Below, in pieces: positions 12,901-26,500 of a stretch of 64,000 nt of DNA. The translations under genes were made by a program, and so were the position numbers. Under the pieces are notes generated by a model. It was not told the DNA's origin. It was given only the letters and a program-made list of their open reading frames with translations, and did not search any database. Numbering within the stretch: position 1 is the stretch's first letter; each line of letters starts with the position of its first letter. The stretch is from Zhengitettix transpicula (lineage: Eukaryota; Arthropoda; Insecta; Orthoptera; Tetrigidae), in contig CM073591.1 in assembly GCA_037074705.1 (NCBI GenBank), forward strand, positions 60,018,897 through 60,082,896. Reading direction: 5' to 3'.

Positions 12901-15900
12901 CCTCCATCTTTTGCCCGCATCTACATCTCGTGCTGTCTACAAATTTCTGGTGTCCACTGTCGATCCTGTCATCCTGAAACCAAATTGATTTTCAGCTAAG
13001 TCCTGCATTATTTTCACGTACGTATTAATCCTGTCACAGACAATTCTCTCCAGGACCTTTCCCGCTGTATCCAATAGGCATATTGGTCAGTATGCAGCTG
13101 GGTCCTCACTTGGAATGTCTTTGGTATCAGCACCGGATGCTCTTCCATCAGCATAAGAACATTCCTTTCTGAAGGCCTCATTGAATACCTCCAGGAACAT
13201 CTCCAGGCGCTTACAGATCACTGTTTTGATTGCGACATTGGGAATTCTGTCCAGGCCTGGTGCCTTGTTGTCCGTAATCTTAGCACACACCAAAATAAGT
13301 TTCTCTTTTGTAATGATTGCACTTCCCCTGTGTGCTACCTGTTGTGGGAAGAGCATGGTCGCGATCATGTGCAAGGCTTCTAGATACGTAGGGATTATAG
13401 TATATAATATGATGGCTTTTTAACTGTGTTATTCTTTATTAGTATTCAGTGATTTATTAGTATTAGTTATTGTACTTTAATTAAAAGTTCTGGAGATTTA
13501 ACTTATTTCAGCCTACAATTAAATCCAATTTAAACAACTATTTTACACTTGATACCATTACAGAAATTGGTTTTATTAAAGTATCGTTTGATTTAAATTT
13601 GTCATTTACACAAAAAACTGAGAAAATCACTAAATGTAATATGAATACAATGTCTTTGTTTTAAAGTAAACTGAATTGCTTCAATTTCTACAATTTTATG
13701 CACACAGGCTAAATAAATAAATTAATACATAATAAGGAATGTATTTCAGACAATAAATTGAAGATTCAATATTGGTATAGTAACAATAATTAAACTGTAA
13801 CTAGGTCATGAGAATAGCAACTCATGTGAGGTGCACAGTTGGAAAAGGGGGAAGATGGAGGGAAGTGTCATCAGGGGGAATTCCCCCTTGGAAGCACTGT
13901 GGCATAACACTACTATACATTATTACAAATGGGATATACATACAGCAGCATGGTCTTTTGGCTTCCCCTGTATTTATCAACTTTAAGTTTTGCTGACGAG
14001 TTTCTTGACGTAAACATATACTGAGTTGAAAACAATATATATCAGTGTGTGAATGTTTTCAGAATAGTTTTTGCAAAATCAAGTTGGGGTTACAAAGGTT
14101 CATGTTGAAATGAACTCAAGCCTACCACCCACTACAATCCCAGGCCAATGGACAACTGCACATTATATTTTGACAAGACTAGCTATTTCTCTCCAACCAT
14201 AATTTTGCTCATCAATATAATGAACCAAATGCATTAAATTAAAACTTGTGTGACAAAATACTTTGATCGTAGGTATATTGTAAATTGCAGAAAATTAATT
14301 TCTGCTGCTTTAATTTGTTTTGTAGTATGATATTTATAGTATTGAACCATTACTGTCATACTTAAGATACTGAATTTTTTTGTATACAGAATTGTTTTTA
14401 GAATCTCTAACCATTTGATTTTCTTTTATCAGATTTGTAGTTACTGTCAGACTGAATTTTTATTTTTTCTATTTCTAACTTATAATTTGTGTATTAAATT
14501 ACTTTTATAGTTATAATGTATATAAGCCATGGAATTAATTAGTGATCAATTCTGCTTTTTCTTTTGGAATTCTCCACAAGCAAATAACTTGCGAGAGATG
14601 CCTGAATAAGTTTTAAATTTAGAAGTTATTAATTTTAGCTTAATACCGAACCTTATTTTATTATACAGGATATTGTTGTTAATCTATGGGTAAGTAATTT
14701 TGTTTTTGAAAAAATGTTTTTTTAATAAACATTTAATTGAACTTTATGGTCTTCTCCCTTATGCTTTTTTAATGCTGAAAGAACCTTGCATGAATATTCT
14801 GTTTTGCAATTTGTCCAAGCTTTATAATAAATTCTTGTTCTGATTAACAACTTTTATTTAACCAAAGTTAACATGGTTAAATTTATCAGAACAAGAATTT
14901 TACAATACTTGCATCTTCATATAAGCAGCTTCAGTTATATTTTTTTCAAAGATAAAAACCTGTGTTTTCAAAATTTATTTTAATGTGATTTATTGTTAAA
15001 TGAGACAATAAACATATACATTGTATTTAAGATTTATTCTGTTTGGTTTTGCTGCTGCTTGTGTGATATTGGTGCTGTGCATGTGTTGATGTCCCTGTCC
15101 TATGTTGGTGTTTGTTTTTGTGTAGCACGAAGGTGGCGTGAACGCAACAGAGTCTATGACCCGTGCTCTCATTAGCGATGACTCAATCGCACGTCAGACG
15201 CCAACAGGGCCAGTGCAACTGGGGTATGTAGAAAAGGGAGCGAGACATTTTCTTAGAAGCTGGTGCACAGAGATCTCAAAACAAAGCTTATTAAGAAATT
15301 GTATACTAATTCATTCTATAATAAGTTTTTTAATATAAATGTATCCCCTAAATTATTTTTTCTGCCACAATATTTGTCATGGTTTTATTTTTCACATGAG
15401 TTTAGTCTTTGAGATCTTCACATTTACTCGATGCCATGGAAAAATTATTGTTAAGAGCCATTTGAATTTATGGTATGTATTTTACATTTATAGATTATTG
15501 AATAACAAGATTATTTCGTATACCTTATTTAAAAAAATTGCTTACTTTGGTACTCAATACTTCAGTTTTTTAAAAAAGTTATCATTACTATAATGTAAGT
15601 TATTTAATGGGGTATTGCATCACTTGTTTAATGAACAGTGGCCACAAATTCAACAGACTAGATTCATTTCTATTTACAATCAATTAATTCTGAAAATAAG
15701 CTGAAGATAATGACTTAGATATTACACCTAAAATATATTCATAATTAACACTATAATCAGCTATTCTGCACTTGCATTTTTTTATTGAAGTAATCATTCT
15801 TAAAGCATTTTTAATGGTTTACCCTTTTTAGTTTCTTACTGAAACTGCTTTAGCTTATTCCAAAAGTAAATTTAATTGTAGATCAAGTAAAAATTAACAA

Positions 15901-18900
15901 TATTCTTGAGTGTTAAGAAGCTTTGTTATGAATGTCTAAATATAAAACTGAAGGTTCAATTTCTATTTGAACTATGTTCCATAAGTTGTTGTGTTTGCGA
16001 GTTGTATTAGAACTACGTTCCAGAGGTTCCACAAGTTTTTGTGCATGTATGAGTGTTGAAATACTGAAGTGCTTTAGAATATAATTCAATAACTACAGCA
16101 TTTAAGCATTTGCCATAATTTAAGCATTTATATTTTTTGAGTAACAAAAATATTTTCTGTCAACAAAACAATCTTAATGTTCAAGAATGTCAAGGTTGCA
16201 TAAAATTATTTTATAATTTACTACACCTCTTTATAATTCAGATTTTTTCATGTGTAATAAAATAACTTTATCCTATTAGAATTACTTTTTTACTACACCG
16301 AATGAGTTGGTCTTGTTTTGTCACCTGTCATAAAGTTAATTTAATATGTCTCTTCTATGAATTTACCAGATAATACAACTAACAATGTAACAACTGTCAT
16401 TTTTATTACAAAATTTTTTAACTACCATTTTCTATTCTTTTTTACGAAGTAGTGGTCATCAAGTTTTTCCACCCAAACTACCAACTTTTTATTTTGGAGG
16501 TTTATAAATGATATTCTCCATATACAGATATTTTGTGATAAATTGCTTCAGTTAACATTTGGCTTTGAAAATTTAATCTGTATCGGAATGCTCCTTACTA
16601 TTTTTTTGAAAAATTGCTACAAATTATCTCAATTTAATAAGTACATATAATATATTAGAATGGTGGTGTCTGAAGATAGTCATGAAATATTACATATGTT
16701 AAATACATTAATTCTGAAGAGAACATTTAATTTCCATAAAGTATAATAGTTCAAAAATCAAAGTAATACTTACATATTCACTGAATAAAATTTGTATTAA
16801 TGAATCGGGATGGTTAAAACTCAACTGGACCAGTAATCAAACCTGGGAACAACCCTTGCTACATAGTTCTTTTTTACCATCAGAGCTATATTAGTTGACT
16901 CCCCACCAGGTGCAAGCCTTCTAAATCTATTGTATAGACCTGAAAATAGGCTCAATTACAATTGGAGATTGGATATTTTAATTCCATTTCATAGCTTCTT
17001 CAGCTGAGCTTCGTTTAAAAGCATTTTTTTCTGTTGTTGGATTAAAATCATTACACCTATGTTCAATTTACACATCATCTTCATTGAAGTCCTAAATTTA
17101 GGCTGGGAAGAATGTAGTTTAGTAAGTTGAGAGTCTGTGTTCAGGTCTATTCAATGGACGGAGGATGCTCACACCTGGTAGGAAGTAGACTTAAATAGTT
17201 CAGATGGTAAAAGAGCACCACATGTAACAAGTGGAGATCCCACATTTGATTCCCGGTCCGGTCATGTTTTTTCCATCCTGATTCTTTAATTCAATTTCAC
17301 AGCCTCTTTGGCTGTTTTTTTTAAACTCATTTCTAAAATTTGTTTATAATACTAAAAGAAAGTGGAACTAAAACACTAAACAATCGATATTGAATATATT
17401 ATACCATTTTGAAGCAATTATTTCTCAATATATAACTTGGATTAAAATAAATTTTAAGTTCATGCTAAGTAATTTTAGTTTTTTGACTGATAAGCATAAC
17501 AAAAATTTTTATTTGATGCTGTTAATATATTTTAAATTGCTGTTCTCCATAAGAAGCTGTGTTTTGATCAAATTAACCACATAATGTAATTAGTTTGAAG
17601 GGACATTAAAGGCCTCCATAAAATTCATTATTAATGTTATGATAATGTGAGCCACTTCTTACACAAATCAACTACTTTCCTCTAGGTTTGTGGCAGGTGT
17701 TATTCTCCGTGAACGAATACCTGCTTTTGAACGTATGCTTTGGCGTGCTTGTAGAGGAAATGTCTTCCTAAGACAAGCAGAGATTGAAACTCCACTTGAA
17801 GACCCTTCAAATGTAAGTAAAAAATCCATTTTGAACCTTTGCTCTTATCGCATTTCAAAATGTGACTGAAAATTATAAAGAAATTATGGATTTTGAAACA
17901 TTAAAATGTTTGTTTTAATAAGTTGCTAAGATAATGTCATATAAATGTTATATGTAGTTATAATAAATTGATGAAGCTATATTTATTGTGAAAATATATA
18001 TAATATATAAGTGCAATATCGGTATGGAAAGGAAAGAGAGATAGGTTGTGGCTTACCTGAAAGTAAAGTGCGATGTCGCCATAAGGAACTGAAGGTGGTT
18101 CTTCAAATTTTCGGATGCTCTCAGCCTCCTTCTTCTGGAAGGAGTGTTGCACCATTCCATGCACACACCAGCTGTGGACTATGTATGTATAATTGCAATA
18201 TTTCTATGGTACTGCAGTGGTGGTTTTCCTGAAATTGAAGATTGACATAGGTGCTCAGGTCAGAAGGCTTTCAGCCACCTTCTTTAGGAAAGAGTCACAG
18301 TACATTTGCTGGCCAGCTGCAGACTGTGGAATTTAGACCGTCATTCTTACCCATTAAAAAACCCCTTCCTTTCCATCAATGACCAATTGTTGCTTCCTAC
18401 AGAACTGCATTTAGTTTTACTTCATAGGAAGCAGTCTTAGATGTGGCTCTTCCTCCTATAATGGACTATTTTCCTTTTCAACTTTACGTAGCTCCTTTAT
18501 AACCATGGTGGTGTGTTTGCTGATGGCCTTCCACTTGTCTGGTGACTCCAGCATCACAGAAACCATATTGGCAGGTGTTATTTCTGTGTTTACTTCGTCT
18601 CTAAGAATATTTCTTAGATTTTCAAGAATAGGGCATTTCAAAACAGTGTGTTGAATTTATTTTTAACTTCTGTATGAGGCATATGTGTTAATACGGTTTT
18701 ATTTTGTAGGGTGACCAGGTGTATAAATCAGTGTTCATCATCTTCTTCCAAGGAGATCAACTGAAGACAAGGGTGAAGAAGATTTGTGAAGGATTTCGTG
18801 CAACATTATATCCATGCCCTGAAGCTCCAGCTGATCGCCGGGAAATGGCTATGGGGGTCATGACACGTATAGAAGATCTTAACACGGTAAGTTTCTCTTT

Positions 18901-21900
18901 TAACAAAGTTTTAAACTGTATTTGAATATTATAGAATGATGTGTGACGTGCATAAGATTCTGTACTTATGTTTTTGTATTGTGGTTAAATGCAGGTATTG
19001 GGACAGACTCAAGATCATCGTCATAGAGTTCTTGTTGCTGCAGCTAAAAATATCAAAAACTGGTTTGTTAAAGTTAGAAAAATTAAAGCTATTTATTTCA
19101 CACTGAATTTGTTTAATTTGGATGTTACTCAGAAATGTCTTATTGCGGAATGCTGGGTTCCACTTCTTGATCTGGAAACAATTCAGCTGGCTCTGAGACG
19201 TGGCACAGTATGTATAAACATATTATTTAATAAAGTTGCAAAGTAATACAGTATTTGTCATTCTAGGAAAAAAAAGTGTTACTAGAATACTACTTAGCCT
19301 CTAATCCTTAGTGATTTACAGTTATTAATCATTACTACATATCTTCTCTTTTTCAGGAACGTAGTGGAAGCTCTGTGCCACCCATTCTGAACAGAATGCA
19401 CACTTTTGAAGATCCTCCTACTTACAATAGAACAAACAAATTTACCAATGCTTTTCAGAATCTAGTAGATGCATATGGTGTTGCCAGTTATCGAGAAGTT
19501 AATCCTGGTTTGTATTTAATTTAATTAATTATGAATCCACGACTGTAATAAATACATTTTTAATTAAAACAAATTTATTGCTGTCAAGATTTAAGGGTTG
19601 TTTCTACCTTTTCTTAATATAGTTTAAGTGCCCTAACCATGACAGAGAATTGTTCTTCTTCAAATCAGTTAGAAACATTATTTGAACATATTAAAGTGTT
19701 TCAATTTTTCCTCGAAAACAAAGTTTGCAAAGTAAACCACCTATAGCTTATCTACCCCTTCTAGGACTGGTAATTTTTATATAGGGCCTGATACCCTTCA
19801 GAAGTGTACTACAATTTTTTCTTAGTTCCTGAGGTGTTTGTTAAATTACTCAAAATTTAATTTCTGTACATCAATTTCCTAGCATCATACTGTCTGGTAA
19901 ACAGCATGCTGACATTTATACATAAACAATAATAGAAAATAGGTTTGAATTAATGTCTGAAAATCAGCTTTAATATTTTAGTAAAGAAAAATTGAAGAAA
20001 AATCATACAGCATATTGTGAAAAATGCTTAATTTAGAGTATAAGTAATTATTTAGAAAAAATTACTTCCTCATTATTGCTTTCAATTTTCAGCTCCTTAC
20101 ACAATTATTACTTTTCCATTCCTATTTGGTGTAATGTTTGGTGATACTGGTCATGGAGCTATAATGGCAGCATTTGGCTTTTGGATGGTCCTGAAGGAAA
20201 AACCCCTTGCTGCCAAGAAATCGGACAGTGAAGTAATATTTTAATTTTTACCTACATCATTGGTGTGATTGAAGTTTGTAAATTATCCTTGTTAGCATAA
20301 ACATAATGGCCAATTGAATGATCTCAATTTGCTAAAATTTAGTGTTGCATTTTCCAATGTAAAGTATATCCGCTTGAAAAAAATTAAGTTTATAATTCAG
20401 AGTATGAATGTAAAATTTAGTTAAAAGTTTATTAAATGTATGCATGCATTATTTTGTATAATACAGGATGTTACTAATATAATTGACTACTTGGTTGTAC
20501 CAGGGAAAATCTTTTTTAAAAGTTTCAGCTAGTATCAAGAATTTTTTTGTTAATAGGCTAATTGTGTTTTTTTTTTGTTTTCCTACATACAGAAAACTTA
20601 AATTTCAAATATAAATAAGAACTTGTTTCCCTGTTAGAGCATAATTTTTATTTATATATGCATTACGTGATAGCGTCATACATTTTAGTATAAATGAGTT
20701 TTAAAGCTTATAAGCAGGAAAAGATTGAATGTGGCATTCGTGAGTGAGTGTCTATATGTAGGAGCAGAATTAATTTAGGTTTATATAACTTGATTTTACT
20801 GAACTGTTCAAGGATGTCACCATTTCATTAAGAAACAAACAGGAAACGAATATTATATATAATTAATTGCAATATTGGTATGGAAAGGAAAGAGAAATAG
20901 GTTGTGGCTTACCTGAAAGTGAAGTGCGGTGTTGCCATAAGGAACTGAAGGTGGTTCTTCAAATTTTCGGAGGCTCCTTCCTGAGGAAAGAGGCTGAGAA
21001 CCTCCAAAAATTTGAAGAACAACCTTCAGTTCCTTATAGCGACGCCACACTGCACTTTCAGGTGAGTCACAACCTATCTCATACCAATATTGCAATTATA
21101 TATATATTCTTAGTTGGCTTGCAATTTAGCATGTTAAATAATTTCTTGTTGCAGGCTATTATTTCAAATAATAATTTCATTGTCCTCATTTCATTCTACT
21201 TTTTCTTATACATAATTATATTTCTGGACTGATTTATATATATATAACACTTAAGGGAAGTGTGACAAGGTCAAATTAAATAACACATTTATATAGGAAA
21301 GAGAGATAGTGATGCCGACTTACCTGAAATCAATAGTTGGTCCAGTCTGGCAGCAGTGAGTGAATACTACAAATTTTCAGGGCCCGAGCCCCCTTTCTCA
21401 GGAGAGAACATCTGAACTGGCGAGGCATGATGGGAGTTCTTGGGGCAAGGTACATAGTCATGAGTTTGGTGAAAGTGGGAAGTAGATATGGTACCTTGCA
21501 GATAGGTCAGTCTCCGGTGACAAAAGGTGCAAGCGAGATTTCTGAATAATCCGTTTAGGAAGTGTCACATCAATAGAACCCACACTATGAGAGTACTGTA
21601 AATATCTCATGCCTTGATGTTAATAAATGTTTTGTTGAACTAAAGTTTTGATAATTTCTTTATTAAAAATTATTTGGTGCCATTATAATAGTCGAGCATT
21701 GAGAGGACTGAACTGATGGCCGAACTGGGATGTTGTAACATTGGAACGAGAATCCCGAATTTCTATTATATTTTATCGTCACATCGTGGGACATAAGCTT
21801 TTGTTTATACTAATCAGTTCATGCCTAGCCTGCACGCACTTCAGATCTTTCTTCCTGACAAAGGGGCTTGAAAATTTGAACTTCCATCTATGCCAGACTG

Positions 21901-23553
21901 GACCAACTACTGATTTCAGGTAAGTCAGCATTGCTGTCTCTCTTTCCTATCCTAATCTGTTATTTAATTTGATCTGGTTTTTGTGTGTGTGTGTGTAATA
22001 GTGTAATTTAAATTACAAAATCATCCCAACCACAATTGCTTATAAATTTTGTCTAAATGGAGACTTTTCTTATAGATCTGGAATATATTTTTTGGAGGTC
22101 GTTATATCATTCTCCTTATGGGACTATTTTCCATGTACACAGGATTAATATATAATGATGTGTTTTCAAAGAGTGTAAACATATTTGGCTCCAACTGGAA
22201 AATAAATTATAATGCATCGACTGTCCAGCACAACAAAGACTTGCAGTTAAATCCTAATTCTACTGATTACTTTCAGTATCCTTACCCCTTAGGACTGGAT
22301 CCTGTTTGGCAAGTAAGATATGTGCCTAATTTCATTGTTTCACTTTGAGAGCTATTCAGTTAATTATTATAATTTATTATTTGAGACTACATATTAAAAC
22401 TTGTCATGAAAAGACACAACTGTCACCTTTTGACACCATAATGTGAAATTAAGTATAATATAATCATTTGTACATTTTTATGATTATATTTAAGAACTTT
22501 TCTGATAAATTCACTTTCTTATATATTATGATGTAATTTTTCTGTTTAAGATTGCTGAAAATAAAATTATCTTCATGAATGCCTACAAAATGAAAATTTC
22601 AATTATCATAGGAGTTTTCCACATGTTATTTGGAGTATCACTCAGCTTGTGGAACCACCTGTAAGAATTTTATCTTCTTATATGGACTTGATACTTTTCT
22701 TTTTTTATTAATTATATACTTAAAAACATAATTCTTTAGTTTCAGTAAAGTGTGAAGTATAAAAAATGTTTTCTATGATGGTTTTGTTAACATGTGAATG
22801 CATTCAGATGTCTGATATCTTATTAATAGCTTAAATTTTTCTTTTAAAGTGATCCTTGCAATTATAATTCTTATGGACAACAGCATTCTTAATGTGGATT
22901 GGACCACTTAGTAATCTGAACATTAGTGTTATAAGAAAGGTATATATATTTCTTTCAATTGATTTGTTTTTGTTCACAGATATTTCCGTCGTGCCATCAA
23001 TATCTTCTGTGAATTCATACCTCAGATTATCTTTTTGACATTCCTTTTCCTTTACATGTGCATACTTATGTTTATCAAATGGATTATGTTTACTCCCAAT
23101 ACAAAAGGTATGTAATAGATTAATTTCAGGGTTTAAATAAAATATTTATACATGCAGGTGTTGTAAAATGAATTTTGAGTTTGGAAGATAACACTGATAT
23201 TCAAATTTCAGATGTCAAGTCTGGACCGTTTTGTGCTCCGTCTATTTTGATCTCTTTCATTAACATGGTGTTATTCAAGAGTAGCCCAGTACCCAAAGAA
23301 TGTGATGAATATATGTTTTCTGGGCAGGTACGTAAATTAATAGAAAACAATTACATTGTTTTCATGTGGAATTCAATTCCTGTCTATTTTATAATATAAT
23401 AAATCATATCATGTAGTCAAAATCATATGGTAAGTAACACTTGTTCAGGAAAATCAGTTTCTAGAAATTCTATATATTGCTCGTTAAAACTTTCCTCTAA
23501 AGCTACTAAGTATAAATAAATGAAGAAATTAATTGGGAATTAAACTAATGTTT

Positions 23554-23584
<31 letters not shown>

Positions 23585-26500
23585 TGTAAGTTTTTATTTT
23601 GGGGTTTCTCCAAGTTGACCATGTTTCTTTTGTGTTCATGTTATTTTTTTCATTTATATCCTACTCACTCTTTGTCAAAGAATTTAATAGGCTCGTTATT
23701 TTATTTCAATTATTTGTGGATATTAGGTCTCATTATTTTTTCTTGTATTTCGGCCAAATAATAAATTTATTGTTTGTTTAATTAATCCTTTAAAATATAG
23801 AAGGAAATTGAAAATGTTCCATTGAATTTATCTTGCATGATCAAGGGAAACTGGTTGGTATTCCATGTGATTTAGTGTCTGCAACAATAAAGTAGAATCA
23901 ATTTCATAGAAATTTATCACCAAAGAAGTAAATGTCCAATTTAATATGTTCATGACTGCTCAATTTGGCATTGTAATGACAGGTGGATGAAAAATTTTAA
24001 GTTGCTGTTTCTGTTCTATCAATTTGAAAAATTCTTGGTATTTTGTGATGAGTGCATCAAGGAAAAATGTATATTTGAATATGGTTCCAGTTTGAAACTT
24101 AAGTCTTTGTAGTTCACATTGAGACCATGAATCCACAGTATGAAACTATCATCTATGAAACCTGGAAGTATGTGTGGCAATTAAGTTCTCTAGCAAGCCT
24201 GTAAGTAAGAAGTAAGCATCATTGGAGTACACAAGACTTTCATTTATTTGATGGAATTTTGTTCTGTAAAAGTGAAATAACTTTTAATTCTAATCTTTAG
24301 TCACCATCCTCAACATTAAAATGACAAATTAGTGCTTTCTTCCATACAGTTTTTCTCAAAGTAGTACTCTCATACTACGATTATGTGACCACTTACACTA
24401 GCCATGCCTATATAAAAATAAAAATATTTATTGTAACTTTATGGGTGGGGATAACATGATTTGATATATGGATAAATACATTTTTTATAATAAAATTGCT
24501 AAAGATGCAGAGAAACTGTATCAAATATTCAATTAATAAACGGAAATGAAAATGAGATTCATACTATCAGGGTCATTTTGTGGGCCAGACTGTAGTTTAC
24601 TCTGACCTTGGTTATATGAGGTTAATAGGATCTCAACTTACAGACCTCACAACTTAGCACCACAACCAAAAACTTTGGCGCAGGCAGGCAGGCATTGACT
24701 TGACACTGGATCCATCTGGATGACCTGCTGATCTCCACACCTCCTGGTTCCTCATTCCACAGATACAACAGACTACAATCTGGAAATATCTCCCTCTCAA
24801 TACAGTGGTCCAACTCTCTACCTCTCAAGACTGCAATAATAATACTGTATTCCTCTCCCCCATTCTTATATATACTTATCAATTACTTTTGTGTTTAAAA
24901 AATGCAGAGGAATTCTGCCATGTGTTTATCTCGCCAACCATGGTTATGAAACACTCTTTAAGTCTGGACAAAAGCAGTGTTTCTTCAAACACTTTTGGTA
25001 CCAGTGCTTGTTAGTTGTGCCAAGTAGCTTGTTACAATTCTCCACGGTCATCAAATTGGCGTCACCCCTTCGACTTTCAGAGCCATTGTTTACAGTTTCT
25101 CTGCATCTTTAGCAATTTTATTATAAACAACTGTATTTATTATCTATATATCAAATCATATTATCCCCATCCATAAAGTAATAGTAAATATTTTTATATA
25201 GCCTTGGTTAGTGTAAGTTGTCAGATAATCATAGTATGTAAGTATTACTTTGAGAGAAACTGTATGGAAGAAAGCACTAATTTTTATGTTTAGGATAGTG
25301 ACTATATGAGATACTGTGTGGCAACATGCCAGACAGGAGGCTTCAGGTAACCTAACAAAATTTAGAACGATTCTGGGGTATCATAACTAATTCATTACAC
25401 ATATTTCTGTCTATGTTTGATAATTAGGGTTTTGATTTCTGTTATTATTATTTTTATTTGAACATAGGAAGAAATAATGTGGATTGAATCAAGCAAGGCA
25501 TATGATTTATGACAAAATGTTAAATAGAATTCCACTCTATAAAGCTAATTAATTTCTCAACACTCATTGAACTTTTTTACAGCATGGACTGCAGTTACTT
25601 CTTGTTGTTCTTGCTTTATTGTGTGTTCCATGGATGCTTCTGGCAAAACCAATTGTGATAATGAGAAATCAGCGCAAAATGCATGTGCCAGTAAGTTAAC
25701 CATCAAATACTTCAGTCAATTCATTTCACCATCTTTCACTAACCAATTGAATTTAGGATAGAGTTCTTATTACATTTTACTTAACTTTGCATATTTTGTA
25801 CCTAACCTTGAACTTTACAATTCTCAGCTTAACAGTAACAGTCATCAACATCCAGCAGAAAATGGAGCTGATGCAGAAGGGGGTGTTGTTTCAGCAGCTC
25901 CACCGCAGAGAGAATCCCACGAAGACATGGGAGAAATATTTATTCACCAAGGAATACATACTATTGAATATGTGTTGGGTTCTGTCTCTCATACTGCTTC
26001 GTACTTGAGATTATGGGCTCTTTCTCTGGCTCATGCCCGTAAGACCACCACTTATTATTATTTCAAATTAATTATTTTTCCTTTCAAAAGTTTCACAGTA
26101 ATACAAAGCATTCTCAATTCTGATGCCAAAATTCATATGGTATTCATACAAAGTTTAAATAAATGCATTAGATCACAAGTTTGTACCCCACTTATTCTCT
26201 GAAAATCCTCATCAAGTGTCCGTAGACAAAAGGGAACACAAATTCTAAAGTTCCTTCTTCTAGTAACACTTTGATCTAAGAGAACAATTGAGAAAACTGA
26301 TTTCTCAATATCAATTCAAGAATCTTGATATAGAACAAATTTGTTTTTCTAGTTTTCCAATACTCCTTCAATCTAGTGATATAATATATATATTAGTAAG
26401 GATATGACATTATCAAAAATATTTGCAATATTGGTATGGAAAGGAAAGAGAGATTGCTTGTGGCTTACCTGAATTTTTTCATGTTTAATGTATATTATTG

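Larger units (their letters stand above)
9443..14668 (+). other. Intron between alternative exons
   Basis: Holds two AG/GT foldback copies (9655-9950 and 10030-10165) separated by a (TG)n/(TATG)n/(GA)n microsatellite, a hammerhead-like motif at 11712-11739, and an R1-like LINE relic (12110-13420). The stretches 10170-11700 and 13430-14640 are AT-rich with nothing recognisable. Confidence 0.75.
17813..18709 (+). other. Intron with foldback and LINE tail
   Basis: Contains an AG/GT foldback copy (18005-18350) and an antisense R1-like LINE C-terminus (18400-18660). The acceptor is GTTTTATTTTGTAG. Confidence 0.8.
20233..22075 (+). other. Intron with two AG/GT foldback elements
   Basis: Contains foldbacks at 20866-21100 and 21250-21985, both offering sense-strand AG|GT junctions. 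The remainder is AT-rich. Acceptor TTTTCTTATAG. Confidence 0.85.

Noticed and set aside
12371..12999. Plus-strand open frames of up to 137 codons
   Set aside because: They are shadows of the minus-strand R1-like RT, which carries the recognisable motifs.
24622..24882. 86-codon minus-strand open frame
   Set aside because: Lies in the centre of an inverted-repeat element and has no recognisable domain or codon signal.
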